DNA from: Nephrocerus scutellatus
Lineage: Eukaryota > Arthropoda > Insecta > Diptera > Pipunculidae
Direction of reading: 5' to 3'
Length of the DNA stretch: 64,000 bases
NCBI GenBank assembly: GCA_947095585.1
Contig: OX352761.1
Location: 52,316,019-52,380,018 of the forward strand
Part shown: piece by piece, positions 43,194 through 54,386 of the stretch
How positions within the stretch are numbered: the first letter of the stretch is position 1
Layout: each line of letters opens with the position of its first letter
Program-made: the position numbers and the translations under genes
Notes under the pieces: generated by a model
Database searches by the model: none
Seen by the model: only the letters and a program-made list of their open reading frames with translations
Told to the model about the DNA's origin: nothing

Positions 43194-44215
43194 CAGTGCG
43201 AAGCTTGTTTTAAACCGTATAGTGATTTTTTTAACTTACATACCATGTTTGAACTAATGTTCGTCCCTTCTGGTGGAGTCAAATAAATGTCTTCTTGCAA
43301 CTTACCGTACAGGAATGCTGTTTTTATGTCGAACTGCATAATCTCAAAATTGTTTCGTGCTGCAACGGAGAGAAGAATCCTAATTGAGTCAAAAAGTGTT
43401 GTCGGTGCAAGCGTTTCATTGTAGTCGATGCCCTGTTTTTGTGCATACCCTTTTGCACGAAGTCTTGATTTGTAACGGACAACATATCCATTCGGATTTC
43501 TTTTAATTTTGAAAACCCATTTTGATCCAATAGTACTTCCACCGGGTGGTAACTTAACAATCTCCCATGTGTTGTTCTTTTCGAGTGCATCTAATTCTTC
43601 CTTTATTAATTTCGTCCAATTTTTCGCTTCTGTACATGAAATCGCTTCCTCATACGTCTCAGGAATGTCAGCTTCAGCAAAGTTCGCTTCGTAGTCATAT
43701 CGTGCAGGCATTCTGATTTTGTCGCGATTCCGTAAGTTGTAGTCAGCATTGACTTGACTATTTATTGACTGCTGTGTTGTTGCTTCTTGTCTCTCTATAT
43801 AGTTTTCTATATCTTTATTATTATTTTCAGGTTCATGAATTTCTGTTTGGTTTTCGTGTTGATTTGATTGAGTACAACCATCATTAATGTTGTCTTCTAT
43901 AATTTGTATCTCAACCGTATTTCTTCTTGGAAAACGAACAGCTGCATTTTCGTTGAAAACAACATTGCGGGAAAATTTTAATTTTCCAGATTCTTCATCG
44001 TATAAGCGATAATTCGTAGAATTTCCTTCGTAGCCAACGAACAATAGTTTCTTGCACTTTGGATCCAGTTTTGTACGAAGCTCTTTTGGAATATGCATGT
44101 ACGCCTCACATCCAAAAATTTTTGTATGATCCAATATAGGCTTTTTGCCTGTCCATAATTGATATGGTGTTGAATCGGGTGCTTGAGTGGTTGGAGTGCG
44201 ATTTAGAATATACAC
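43166..44215 (-). pseudogene. Copia pol, integrase C-terminus and RT first half
   Basis: 349-codon frame: TPYQLWTGKKPILDHTKIFG and LLFVGYEGNSTNYRLYDEES (integrase C-terminal region), an acidic linker, YNLRNRDKIRMPARYDYEAN, then RT: CTEAKNWTKLIKEELDALEK, STIGSKWVFKIKRNPNGYVV, GYAQKQGIDYNETLAPTTLF, IMQFDIKTAFLYGKLQEDIY (motif A). It overlaps the next ORF at a frame change near 43180 (KQASHCWN). Confidence 0.92.
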
Positions 44216-44236
44216 TGCTGTGTTGACAGCTTCATT

Positions 44237-44731
44237 TCACAAATTAATTGGAACATCCTTTGCATATATCATCGATCGTGCACTCTCCACGATTGTTCTC
44301 ATGTCTCGTTTCGCTCTCCCATTTTGTTCGGGTGTATAGGGAGCTGTTGTTTCCAATGATATTCTATTTTTCGAGAGATACTCCTTAAAAATGTTGTTAC
44401 AGTATTCGGTTCCGTTATTAACGTGTAAGACTTTTGGTGGCGACCCGAACTTGTTACGTGAGTGATTGACAAAATTTTTGAAAGAGTCGAAAGCATCTGA
44501 TTTATGTTTAATGAATGAAACGATACGATAACCGGAACTGTCATCTTTGAAGAGAATGAAATATCTCATTCCACTGACTGATGGTTGAGACATAGGACCA
44601 CATATGTCACTGTGTATAAACTCGCCTGGTTGAGTTTTTCTATTTACTACTGTTTTAAATGGTAACTTGTGACCCTTTTCCATATATACATGCTTCACAG
44701 AAGAATTTGTTGATATTATCGATACTGACAT
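44237..44731 (-). pseudogene. Copia pol, integrase core with altered catalytic residues
   Basis: Carries FIHSDICGPMSQPSVSGMRY (first Asp present) and FIKHKSDAFDSFKNFVNHSR. It then reads VLHVNNGTEYCNNIF, where the second catalytic Asp of the DNGTEY motif is Asn, and TPEQNGRAKRDMRTIVESAR near the expected Glu. Separated from the next ORF by TGA at about 44236. Likely without integrase activity. Confidence 0.88.
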
Positions 44732-44741
44732 TCTTAATGTC

Positions 44742-45095
44742 TCACTTTTTCTTTCCCATTTCTTTTAATGCTTGCTTGTTAATATGCCCAAGTCTCTCGT
44801 GCCAAATTTTTATGTCCACACTGGTCGTTGCATTCGCTTCTGATACAGAGATTGTTCGAAATATTAATCGGTATGTATTGTTTGATTCTCGAATCGCACA
44901 GGCTACTATTTTATTGTTTTCGTAAACTTCAGCATGGTTGTCTTCTTTGATAATCTTCATGCCTTTCGCCGTTATTACACCTTCGGAAAATAAATTTTTC
45001 TTGAGATCCGGTACGTATAACACATTTGTTATTGTTGATTGGTGCCAATTTTCTCCAATAAGTTTTTGAATTTGCAGTACCTTTTCCTTTGACAA
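44742..45095 (-). pseudogene. Copia pol, GAG-pre-integrase region
   Basis: VLYVPDLKKNLFSEGVITAK and TSVDIKIWHERLGHINKQAL are the protease-to-integrase linker and the H..H of the integrase zinc region. The paired Cys residues would fall at the break near 44735. An in-frame stop at 45096 separates it from the protease ORF. Confidence 0.88.
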
Positions 45096-45524
45096 CTAAA
45101 CTAGACCTTGATTATTTCCAAGTTTTACTGAAGCATGATCGTCCATTATTTCGAAAATAGAAAAATATTCACGTTTATGTGTCATATGCGCGGATGCGCC
45201 GCTATCCATTATCCAATAATCGTCGTCAATTGTGGATGTTAATAACAAGCTGTTTTCAACTATCGAAAAAGCTGTGTCATTTGATTGTGAATGTTTATTT
45301 TCTTTTGAATCAGCATGTTTCTTTTCTCCTCGATTTTTCTTTGGTGCCCGACATTGACTGGCAAAATGCCCCTTCTTTTGACAATTATAGCATGTTACTC
45401 GAGGTCGATTACTTTTTCTTTCGATTGAATTTCGTTGAATTGATGAACTGCTGCATCCTGCCTTGCTTACTAGCATTGCCGAGACTGATTCTTCATATGA
45501 TATTAGACTGGCTTCTTCGTCCAA
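45096..45524 (-). pseudogene. Copia gag zinc knuckle and protease
   Basis: VTCYNCQKKGHFASQCRAPK is a C-x2-C-x4-H-x4-C knuckle (about 45350-45400). DYWIMDSGASAHMTHKREYF (about 45165-45225) is the aspartic protease active site (DSGAS). Both motifs are intact. Confidence 0.92.
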
Positions 45525-46036
45525 AAGACGTGCTCTAAGATTAGCATTCGTTTGCTTTGCTTTGGTTCAACCATCGATATCCAGGCTTGTCTTAGATTTC
45601 TGTATTTTTGAGGCAAGCTTCCGAGTATTTTTGTGATAATCGCTACATCACTGACTTCTTCTCCTGTTTCTTTAATATGTTGTGCCAAATTTTATACCTT
45701 TGCGATGTGCTGGGAGATGGTGTCACTTGAGATCATTTTATATTAATGGAACCGCTCATGCATGCATCATTTTGTTCATTTCCGACTTTTGTTCATAAAT
45801 GGAATCTAACTTGATGATTATCTCACTTGACGACTTGCAATTTTCCACCAACGTAATTTGATCAAAAGCCATTGCGGAGGTTAAGGTGAACATGGCGTTC
45901 GCGTCATCCTTCATCCATTTTTTGTGTTCCTGAAGTTTTGTTTTATCTGGCTTTACTTCGTAATTTGGAACTTCCATTGACGATAATTTTTACCGTCGAA
46001 CTTGTTAATATTCATAACATCTATTTTATCCGCCAT
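45503..46036 (-). pseudogene. Copia gag N-terminal part
   Basis: The likely start is ATG at 46036 (MADKIDVMNINKFDGKNYRQ, then WKFQITK). A shift near 45960 joins to ORF 45756-45977 (KWMKDDANAMFTLTSAMAFD). A short break near 45690-45755 precedes ORF 45503-45688 (MAQHIKETGEEVSDVAIITK, LGSLPQKYRNLRQAWISM). Layout is typical of copia gag. Three frames, dead. Confidence 0.85.
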
Positions 46037-46178
46037 TTTTGCTGCTAGGTACAACGCTAATCGTAATGCGTTTGTTCAATATATAAAATGACTGCACTTT
46101 TCTTTCCTCGTAGAAAGTAAACTTTGATGCCTATTTTAATATTTTTATAAATACAGATATTCATTTACAATGCGATAT

Positions 46179-46192
46179 CTGGGCCCATAACC
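46179..46192 (-). promoter_or_regulatory. Copia primer-binding site (initiator tRNA-Met fragment type)
   Basis: Directly after the 5' LTR, minus strand GGTTATGGGCCCAG. This is the sequence used by Drosophila copia, which primes from an internal fragment of initiator tRNA-Met rather than the tRNA 3' end. It also fixes the LTR boundary at 46193. Confidence 0.85.
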
Positions 46193-46405
46193 TTTTGAAA
46201 ATATAAGTTTATCATTTTAATGATTATTTACAAAAATGTTATTTCACAAGATGGTTGTCGAATATGAAAAGGCAACAGAAGAACAAAAAAAGGTTTGTTC
46301 ATTGTCTTGTATAAAACATGTGTGACATTGATTTGTGTTAAAGTACATGGCGCGAACATACCTTAAATAAAAAGATTGACGGTTCGATATTTATATTATT
46401 TAACA
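46193..46405 (-). repeat. Copia element LTR, right copy (5' LTR)
   Basis: 213-bp partner of 41843-42057, beginning TGTTAAATAAT in element orientation and followed by TSD AAGCG at 46406-46410. Confidence 0.93.
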
Positions 46406-46410
46406 AAGCG

Positions 46411-47195
46411 TTACTTGAAAATTATGGCACACAGCCCACTTTTTGAATAAAAATTTGTTGAAAGTGATCGATAATATTTTCAGTTGAATTTAACTTCTAA
46501 ATTTGCGCATTGATTTTGTTAACACCTAGATTGTCCACTTGCTGGAGGTTGACGTTTAAGTGACGGATCCAAATGCGTCCCAAAAGAGCGTCATATTCAT
46601 TGGGTACCACGTACATTTCTTCTATCGATCGACGATCTTTGTATTTTACCTCAACATTTACTTTACCATAAGGAATAACAATGTTTTTTGTGTAGGATCG
46701 AAATGCTATTGAAGATGGTTGTAGTCTCGTTGTAATGTTGAGCTGTTCGAATTGATTTCGTGGAATCAACGTAAATTCTACGCCAGAGTCTACTTAAATT
46801 TTTGAGGCCGTCCGTTTATTTGCACTGTTATGAAATATTTACCAACATCATCTTTGTCAGTGTAATGCTGATTGTTGTGAATATCGACGATATAATTTAT
46901 TCCATAGACCTGGTGAATCGCATCGTCATAATCATCATTTTTATGACTTGAATTGTTTGATGACTTCATTAAAGTTTTTATGCAAACTTGTTGCACCTGG
47001 CCTTTCTTACCACATGAATTGCAATTGAGGTTACGTCTGTTCGTGCGGCATTCTGTTGTCTTATGGTTGTCTCTTCCACATCGTACGCATATATTTTCTA
47101 TACCCAATTGGCTGTAATTTAATCTGGATTTTGAACGCATTGATGCTCTTGATAATGAACGATTTTTTGATCGAACCCTATGACGATTTGAATCT
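46411..47195 (-). pseudogene. Gy-A unit 1, gag zinc knuckles and protease
   Basis: ORF 46790-47140 has SRLNYSQLGIENICVRCGRD-type text with knuckle CVRCGRDNHKTTEC. A second knuckle, CNSCGKKGQVQQVC, has Gln in place of the expected His (unit 2 has His: KKGHVQQVC). ORF 46497-46769 carries the C-terminal part of the protease (YVVPNEYDALLGRIWIRHLN). The frame upstream reads DSNRHRVRSKNRSLSRASM and ends at about 47195, where Harbinger-like sequence starts; no gag N-terminus or 5' LTR is present. Separated from its RT by the copia insertion. Confidence 0.82.
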
Positions 47196-47874
47196 GTAGG
47201 CCTGTGGCCCTATTCTGGTTTTCCCGGAGAATTGGGAATTTTTGACGTTTTTCTAGCAGTTTGGAATTTTTTTTCCCCAAAGTGTATTCTGGCGATTGGG
47301 AATTTTTTTAATGGGGAAAAAATAATTCCATTTTGTAGCAGTTTTGACGTATATTTTTCCCTGCATATTTTTTGGGGAATTTGGGGAATTGGTGGTAAAT
47401 GTTCGATTAGTTCGGTACTATTTAAATAAAATAAATTTCTAAAATGGCAGCTTCAAACAGAGTAAGTCAATAAATATTTTCTGTGTTAATCTGAATATAA
47501 AGATACATAAATTAAGCTATCATGATTAATTTTAGGGTAAAAATGTTAGCAAGGAGCAGAAAGAGATGATGGTGACCATAATGATGGATAATATAGATTT
47601 AGCGAATGATAGGTATAGTTATAATAACGTTTCTTTACATTATAGATTATTATAAAATTACAATCGCTTTGCAATCCACAGATTTAATGGGATAGATTCA
47701 AAAAACACAAATAAAGAAAAGTGGAAAGAAATTTCGGTACGACTGAATGCCATTGGAGGGGCATATAAGGATCACGACAAATGGAAACGAGCGTGGACAG
47801 ACATGAAGTATATAAAGTGAGGTATTCGTAAATATAATTTACTAATTGTCTTTTATTACATTTTATTGTAAGGA
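47196..47874 (+). mobile_element. PIF/Harbinger-like 5' fragment fused to Gy-A, copy 1
   Basis: Begins near GGCCTGTGGCCCTATTCTGG (a candidate terminal repeat) and contains a promoter-like AT region and the first three exons of a SANT-type gene. It stops within an intron at GTAAGG, where Gy-A integrase sequence (AATACATTTTG) starts. The same fusion is at 60317-60993. Only one transposon end is present. Confidence 0.65.
47444..47816 (+). pseudogene. SANT/Myb-like (zeste-type) DNA-binding gene, exons 1-3, truncated
   Basis: Exon 1 (47444-47461) encodes MAASNR and ends with GT at AGA|GTAAGT. Exon 2 (47536-47612) follows ATTTTAG and encodes GKNVSKEQKEMMVTIMMDNI then DLANDR, ending AG|GTATAG. Exon 3 (47682-47816) follows CCACAG and encodes FNGIDSKNTNKEKWKEISVR, LNAIGGAYKDHDKWKRAWTD and MKYIK, ending AA|GTGAGG. 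The spliced product is a trihelix/Myb-like domain of the kind named regulatory protein zeste in insects and found as the second gene of Harbinger elements. The 3' exons are lost at the fusion point. Confidence 0.7.
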
Positions 47875-49692
47875 AATACATTTTGAATTAATCACTAGTA
47901 AAGATGGTTGCATTATCGGATACCATTATTACAGGAAACCCATGAGTAGCAAAAATGTCGGAGAGAAGATTTGTTGATATTTGCTTCGTTGGAGCATCTC
48001 GTATGATTCGCACTTCTGCCCATCTGGATTTTGAATCAACGACGATTAGAAAAAAATGATCTTGGAAGGGTCTTGCATAGTCGATGTGTATCCTTTCCCA
48101 GTTTTCAGCTGGTTCCTCCCATTGGTGAAGTGGGGCTTTTGCCGGTTTTGCTTGAACTTGTACACATGCTTCACACGACCTTACCATTCTCTCAATATCA
48201 CGATCTATTCCTATCTAGAAACAATATATTCTGGCGAGTTGTTTCATTCTGGTAATTCCAGGATGAGTATGATGGAGTTCTTGAAGAATTTGAGGTTGAA
48301 GCATTTTTGGAATCAAAACTCGTTGACTCTTGAAGATAATGCCGTTATTGAGTGTATAAATGTCTTCACTTTCATTGGAGTTGAGTAAATTTGACAAAAT
48401 TGTAGAAAGATCTGGATCTTTAGCTGTCTCTGATGCCAATACTTCCGCATTTACATATTCGTTTGAAATTTCGAAAATTGATATAGAACATAATTCATTT
48501 ACTTCTTCGTTGATGATTTTTTCTGTAGACGGTTTTTCTACTAACTGTGTTGCACGAGATAAACAATCAACGTTAATGTGCTTCGATCCTTTTTTTTTAG
48601 ATTATTTCGTAGTTAAAACTCGACAGGAATTCGGCATAACGCAGTAATCTCGATGATGTTATTGCAGGCATCTTGTTGATGTTGATGGTTGAAGTCGGAC
48701 AAGTTGAAATTTCCTCCCGTAAAGGTACATAAAAAAGTGATTAATTGTTAATATAATCGCTAAAGCTTCTCGATCTAATTGACTGTAATTCCTTTCAGCT
48801 GATGTTAACGATCTTGATGCGAATGCGACAGGATGTTCAATACCATTAACCATATGCGAGAGTACCCCTGCAATGCCCGTAGGACTGGCGTTGCATGCTA
48901 CTAATACTGGTAGTTCGGGATCGAAAGGCATTAATACCTTATCGCTGGAGATTGTGTGTTTAAGTTTTAGAAACGCTGATTCACAATTCGATGACCAATA
49001 AAATTTAGTTTGTTTTTGAAGAAGTTGACGTAATGGAAACGTGATCGTAGTTAAATCCGGTATGAATCTGGAGTAGTAGGTAACCATACCTAAAAATCTT
49101 CTAACATCATCTGCTGTAGCTGGACGTGGCATGTTGACTATCGCTGAATTTTCGCTGGAGATTTTGAAATTTTGTTTAATTGAACAACGTTACCCAGATA
49201 TTCGATCTGAGTTTGAAAAAATGAACATTTACATTTGTTAAGGTGTGGATCGTGTTCTTTTAGTCGTTGGAGACATTGAATTAAATGGTTTCTGCATTCA
49301 TCTTCTGTTGCACCATGTACGATGATATCGTCGAAGTATGACATGGTATTCTGCAAACCGGAAAGTATTTGTTCAATGATACGATTGAATTATGATGGCG
49401 CCGTTTTTATTCCAAATGAAAGTCGATTTACTTTGTATTTCCCTCTATGAGTTGAGATAGTTTGAATATTACACGATTCTTGACATACTCGAAGATGCAG
49501 ATGTGCTTTATATAAGTCAAGACGGCAGAAAAATCTTGACCCTTTGAGGTTGTTTAAAATTTCATCAATACGACGGATTGGGTAATTTACAGATACGAGT
49601 TGTGGATTTACCCCAACTTTGTAATCGACGCAGAGTCGAACACCACCGTCAGCTTCGGGAATAATTACTAATGGAGATCCCCAGTCACTCCT
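47875..49692 (-). pseudogene. Gy-A unit 2, RT, RNase H and truncated integrase
   Basis: Minus strand from 49692: SDWGSPLVIIPEADGGVRLC, YKAHLHLRVCQESC, SYFDDIIVHGATEDECRNHL, VRRFLGMVTYYSRFIPDLTT, FASRSLTSAERNYSQLDREA; RNase H end and IN ORFs to 47888. Near 48683-48700 it lacks ~30 bp present in units 1 and 3 (TDNRPL region) but shares GAAGTCGGACAAG with unit 3. Integrase ends at IFTSD, where the Harbinger fragment begins. Its 5' side is interrupted by Gy-B; the remainder continues at 59433. Confidence 0.88.
49689..49692. repeat. Gy-B target duplication, left copy (TCCT)
   Basis: TCCT at 49689-49692 and 59429-59432 flanks Gy-B. The undisturbed site CACTCCTTTCAACC is in unit 1 (about 41707-41720). 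Confidence 0.88.
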
Positions 49693-51454
49693 TGTGACGA
49701 TGGACGTTCTGAGTGATTGAGTCACTCATGCAATGTTGTTAGCGGGTTTTTTTTTTACAATAAGATCGTTGTGGAAAGGAAGGAATTGAGAAGTTGTCGG
49801 GGTTTTTCCTATTGAATTTTAAGGTAAATAAAAATAAATAAAATAATTACTTAATCAATAAATATAAATAATTTATGAAAAAAAAATGCGCAGCAGTAGA
49901 AAATACGAGTATATGATTGTATGAACTATATGTTTTCTATATTACATATAAATATTCTGTACTAAGGTTTTCTCTCTGTGTATTTTAATAAAATTTTCTC
50001 TCTGAGTACTTAATATATTCTATAACTATTATGATGTGTTATATTAGTATGAGATTATTGAGATTATATGGACATATAATATTGATAGGCACAGATTGGA
50101 GAAAAGGAGTGGGTACCGAGTCTTCAACGCGAGTGGTCGCAAAAAGTTTTTTTGGCTGTCGCGTGTGCTGGATTGCGTCGCTTCGTCGTGAGACTGTTGA
50201 CGCATTTGGTGGATTGCATTGCCATACCCGTTACAGTTAGTTCAATTTCGATCGTGGCGGTATTTCAAGTGCATATATTAGATATACCAAGTGGTAACGT
50301 TGACAATATGAATTATGTTAGACGTTAGGCCATCAAAAGGCAACCACTTGAAGAGTGTCTAATTACTATTAAGAATAAAAACAAATATAGTCCGTAGCTA
50401 ATTAAATAATTTGCATTCCACAGCCGGCCGCTGAGTGTTTGCTGTTTGAGAAGTACGCTGTCTCGTCTTCAGACCGATCATTTTATGCCCGTTATCATTT
50501 AAATTGGCTAAAATTAGCTAAACAAAAATAGTGTTATTCATAGTGGAATTATTTTCATTGCATTAAGAATACTTTTCTGGCGGTAATAACGAGTAGCGGG
50601 ACGCGGGTCGTTGAATCCGTTGACGGCATTAGCGGTGGTGTTAGATTGCACCAGTGGGTGTTCTCGATTCTCGATCTCGAAGAGATAGTTGGAGTGTCCG
50701 TTATACCGGATAACAGTTTGCCAAAAACAACTGTGTAGTGAATAAAAAAATCAGTTTTAACTAACTTAACGGAAAATTGGATATTTCGAGCTTGTTAAAA
50801 CAGAGTAATCATTCAACTCGTTGTTTGTGTGTGTGAGCACAGGATGGAAACTTCACCGACCAACGCAGCAGCATCATGAATAAAAAAAAACATACGTTTC
50901 AACGTCATCATTAGCGGCGCCGCATAAGGTTTTTTTTTTGTTTTTCTATTTATATATATATATCTTTAAATTACTTACATATCTGCATATCTTTATTTTA
51001 TATATATATATAAATATATACCGAATAGGTATTTTTATTATTCACAATATAATTAGTAATATTCTCTAAAATTTACCTATCATTTTTGTTATTAGCATTA
51101 CTGTATTTTTTTTTTCTCTTTCTTGGCTTAAATAAAGCATAATTTATAATGAAACTACCTAAATCACTGATCGTTTTCCTTCCTGCCCCTACAATGGGAG
51201 TCTAAAGGATTTGGTATTGTGGTGTGGGTGACTCAGTTCCCCGGATGACGAGTACATGTTCGCGTCAGTTGCTGCCCGTTCGTTGAACATCCCTTTTATC
51301 CCCGTCCTTTCATCATCCTGCGGTCTAAAACAGGCCTTGTGCAAGTTCTTAAACCCCGCCCGTATCCCTGAGTGCTTAGCCGGAGCATTTGACCGCCTGA
51401 ACCTCTGCACATCGCAATCTGCTAACGCCACCATGTTAAATGGTGGTCGTTACA
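49693..51454 (+). repeat. Gy-B 5' LTR, 1762 bp
   Basis: Begins TGTGACGATGGACGTTCTGA and ends GTTACA, followed by the primer-binding site. It matches 57581-59428 apart from small indels, and 62840-64000. It is unusually long for a gypsy LTR and contains short AT microsatellites (near 50950-51020). Compared with the 3' LTR it lacks a short duplicated GAGTCACTCATGCAA block, and its TA run is short. Confidence 0.95.
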
Positions 51455-51455
51455 G

Positions 51456-51469
51456 TGGCGCCCAAGTGG
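51456..51469 (+). promoter_or_regulatory. Gy-B primer-binding site
   Basis: TGGCGCCCAAGTGG one base after the LTR end. TGGCGCC is a common start of retroelement primer-binding sites, complementary to a tRNA 3' end including CCA. The exact tRNA cannot be named without the host tRNA set. Confidence 0.75.
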
Positions 51470-52448
51470 TAATTACGGTTTAGTATTCGAATTATATCCA
51501 AATATATATGTCGATTTAGTTTCAATGCCAGTTGATTTCAAGTTGATTTCTAGGCATATTCCTTGTTAACTTTTAATTGAGTCTCAGTTGTTTTCCGAAT
51601 ATTTTCGTTTGACTACAAATGTGACTTGGTTGATTTTGAGATGATTTTCAGTTGATTCTTGGAGATTTTTCTTGGTGACTGTCGATTGAGTCTCGGTTGA
51701 TATCCGGATATTTTCGTTTGATTTATAATCGAGTCTCAGTTGATTTCTTATGGACTTCTGAACAATTTTTGTTGGTTTCAGCTGAACATAATTTGTCTGT
51801 TTATTTTTTTTTGCTATATTTCCCCATTCATATCTCCCGTTGGTAATGTTAACGATCGGCTTAAGCAGGACTTGACCAACATTCGGACTCTTGGCTAAAT
51901 ATTAGCGCGGTGGTTCCTTTGAATTACTAATTCGGGTTTTGCTTTCTGTTGATCGTTAGCATTTTGCATTACTGGTTTGTTTACGTATCTTATCCCCTCC
52001 ATTATGGGTTTGAATAGATATCGTCATTGATTATCAGCTAAATGTCGTAGTTTTATTGAGTATTGTTCCTAATCGTTCAACATAATTAACGTCGGCAAAG
52101 GCATGTCTTCTAAATCTGGGGTCCCGCCTCATCCGCACCACATACCAAATTATCTACAATATTAGTTTTTTTAACTTTTGCTCGTTATAGAGTGCTAATC
52201 GTAACCGGAAAATTTGTTATTGGAAACAGTTTTGACACCTTTAGGTGTGGAACTAAGAAGTATAATTTACAAAACAACAAGTTTATATTTAACAAATTTT
52301 TTTTGTTGAAAAGAAAAATGTTCATCAGATTCTTGTAATTGAACAATTGCATGGGTGTCTTAGTCTCTCAGGGGTGACACGCGTTACCAATCATAGCTGA
52401 CTTAATTTTTTTTAATCTTTCGGGAGTAGTCCTTTACAAAATACCAAG
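51470..52448 (+). other. Gy-B 5' untranslated leader
   Basis: Between primer-binding site and gag start. Rich in GTTGATTT/CAGTTGATTTC-type degenerate short repeats (about 51520-51780: TTTCAGTTGATTC, GTCTCGGTTGATATCCGG). No ORF of note. A packaging signal would be expected in such a leader but is not identifiable by eye. Confidence 0.7.
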
Positions 52449-54386
52449 ATGAATCCGGACCATTTGTCTAACGATGAGTTTGAATTGGAATGTCTGGTCC
52501 GCAACATTTCTGGTGATCCATTAACTAAACTTAATGAGCTCATAAAGCGATTAGAAAACGAGAAGGAGCATCCGGTGTTAGCACCAAATAGACCTCCACA
52601 ACCTGCCCAGAAAAACCCTAGGGGTGAAGTCAGTAAGATTTCGTGGAAATTTCGTTCCATCTACGCTGAAATTCAAAATTTATTAGTCTTGCGTAGCGAT
52701 AAGGCAAATATACAGTTTGATATATTTCATTCACGCTTGTTACATATTCACGGGCGGTTGCAAAAGATTAGGTATTCAAAGGCAGTGGAAACTGTGGTCG
52801 CTGAGCTCAACGACAAATGTGATCAAATGATTGAATTTATCACTAATGTCAATCAGGAAAACAAGGATTTAAATGAGTCTATCACTCAGTTTAAGTCTTT
52901 GGATATTGGAACTGAAGGGCATACTCATTCTGGTGACGGCATTGAACAGGACGACCGGGAAGGGTCCGACACTTCTGATACAGATCAGACAGACCAGTCA
53001 CAAGTACGACAATTAGAGCATCACACTAGCTCTCCGAATTATAGCAATGAGCCTATAATGCCTAATAACTTGAATGGTGCAGTTCAGGGAGCCTCTTCAG
53101 AGAGAGTAGATCCTGTTGTAACGAGTTCAAAGACTGTTCCGGCAAAGGTAAAACAACCAAGCGTAAACCAGACCCAATATAATTTGTTGTTCCCACCGGT
53201 GGGGAGGTCGTTGTCAAATAATAAACAGTCTGGGAACTGTTCAGTGCTGAATCCAGATCAGTTGTACCATCCACCAATCTTTAATCCTCTTCAGCGTGAC
53301 CCAACAAAATGGCCTATATCATTTGACGGTTCATTGACGGGCACGCCGGTAAAAAAATTTATTCGCATGTTGGAGCACCAAGCGTTGACTAACCGAATTC
53401 ATTTGCAGCAAATTGCTAATGACATGAGTTACTTCCTCCGTTGCATCGCAGCAGACTGGTATTGGGATTTCATCCAACGGTATGGTAACGTTGAATGGGC
53501 ATTTTTGAAAAATGAGCTGACAAAAAGGTTCGCTGATAGACGAACCGATTTGGAAATACGACGTGTTATAGAATCGAAGAAACAGCGACCGAATGAAAAG
53601 TTTATCGAGTTCTATAATTCAGTTCTATCAATGTCCCTGCAAATGGAAACTCCTATGCCAGACTCGGAACTCATTTTCATTCTTACCCAAAATATGCGAC
53701 CAGGTCTACAGGACCGACTTGCAGTTACACAGTTTGTAACACTAGACGAATTGCTGCGACAATGCATGGCATACGAGGATACTTGGGCTCGTAATCGAAT
53801 TTTACCCGAAATGGCCGTTGAGTCTCGAAAATAAGCGCATGAACTCCAAGTTTTATCGGATCCTAAGTTTACTGACGTTAACTACAATACTAATTATCCT
53901 AGGTTTCAACCAGTTAACACAACAGCGAGTTACGTTTCAGACCAGGGTCATTCCAATGTTAATCCAATAGAGTCTCATGATCACTCGGGTTTCTATCCCA
54001 ACTCTAATAGAATAAATTATCAGGACCCATATGGTTCAGGAAAAGATATGCCGCTGCATCACAGCCAGGCAGTTCGATGAGGATCACCCTTCTCGAGTAC
54101 TTCCCAGTCGAAGGTGAACCATTGTTGGAATTGCCTCCAATCAGGTCACTACTTTAAAGACTGCAACCATCGTATACTACATACGTTTTGTTTCGGTTGT
54201 GGTGCTCCTGAAGTTCTAAAGAAATCGTGTACCCATTGCTGCCTAGTTCAGGGAAACTTGAAGGAGGGGGTAAGCGCAAGCAATCCAATGCGGAAGCTTA
54301 TCTCCAACCATCAAGCACAACGAACAGACAACAGACATCGATCGAACCAAAACAGGAACGGAAGGTTTCCTTCAAACCCGAAATAA
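52449..54386 (+). pseudogene. Gy-B gag
   Basis: ATG 52449 (MNPDHLSNDEFELECLVRNI) opens a 461-codon frame: an N-terminal helical region, a Ser/Asp/Gln-rich linker (about residues 165-260), then the retrotransposon gag domain (WPISFDGSLTGTPVKKFIRM, WDFIQRYGNVEWAFLKNELT, FADRRTDLEIRRVIESKKQR, ELIFILTQNMRPGLQDRLAV). It stops at TAA 53832-53834; the same frame continues (AHELQVLSDPKFTDVNYN) to a second stop near 54078. ORF 54114-54386 gives a zinc knuckle CWNCLQSGHYFKDC and a Cys-rich FCFGCGAPEVLKKSC. The two stops would remove the knuckles from the product. Confidence 0.88.

Larger units (their letters stand above)
41843..46405 (-). mobile_element. Ty1/copia retrotransposon, 4563 bp, TSD AAGCG, in Gy-A unit 1
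   Basis: LTRs of ~214 bp, a primer-binding site and gag-PR-IN-RT-RNase H in copia order are all on the minus strand. AAGCG at 41838-41842 and 46406-46410 is the 5-bp target duplication. The uninterrupted site GAAGCGTTACTTG is present in the neighbouring Gy-A unit (59556-59568). Divergent LTRs and broken frames show an old, inactive but structurally complete insertion. Confidence 0.95.

Noticed and set aside
48056..48388. 110-codon plus-strand frames repeated at 40061, 48056 and 61175
   Set aside because: Conserved only because they are antisense to the three Gy-A integrase copies.
51189..51434. 81-codon minus frame and 75-codon plus frame in the Gy-B LTRs (also near 59163-59526)
   Set aside because: They lie at the LTR 3' end, overlap each other on opposite strands, and show no domain. 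They were treated as chance, although they remain open in both LTRs.
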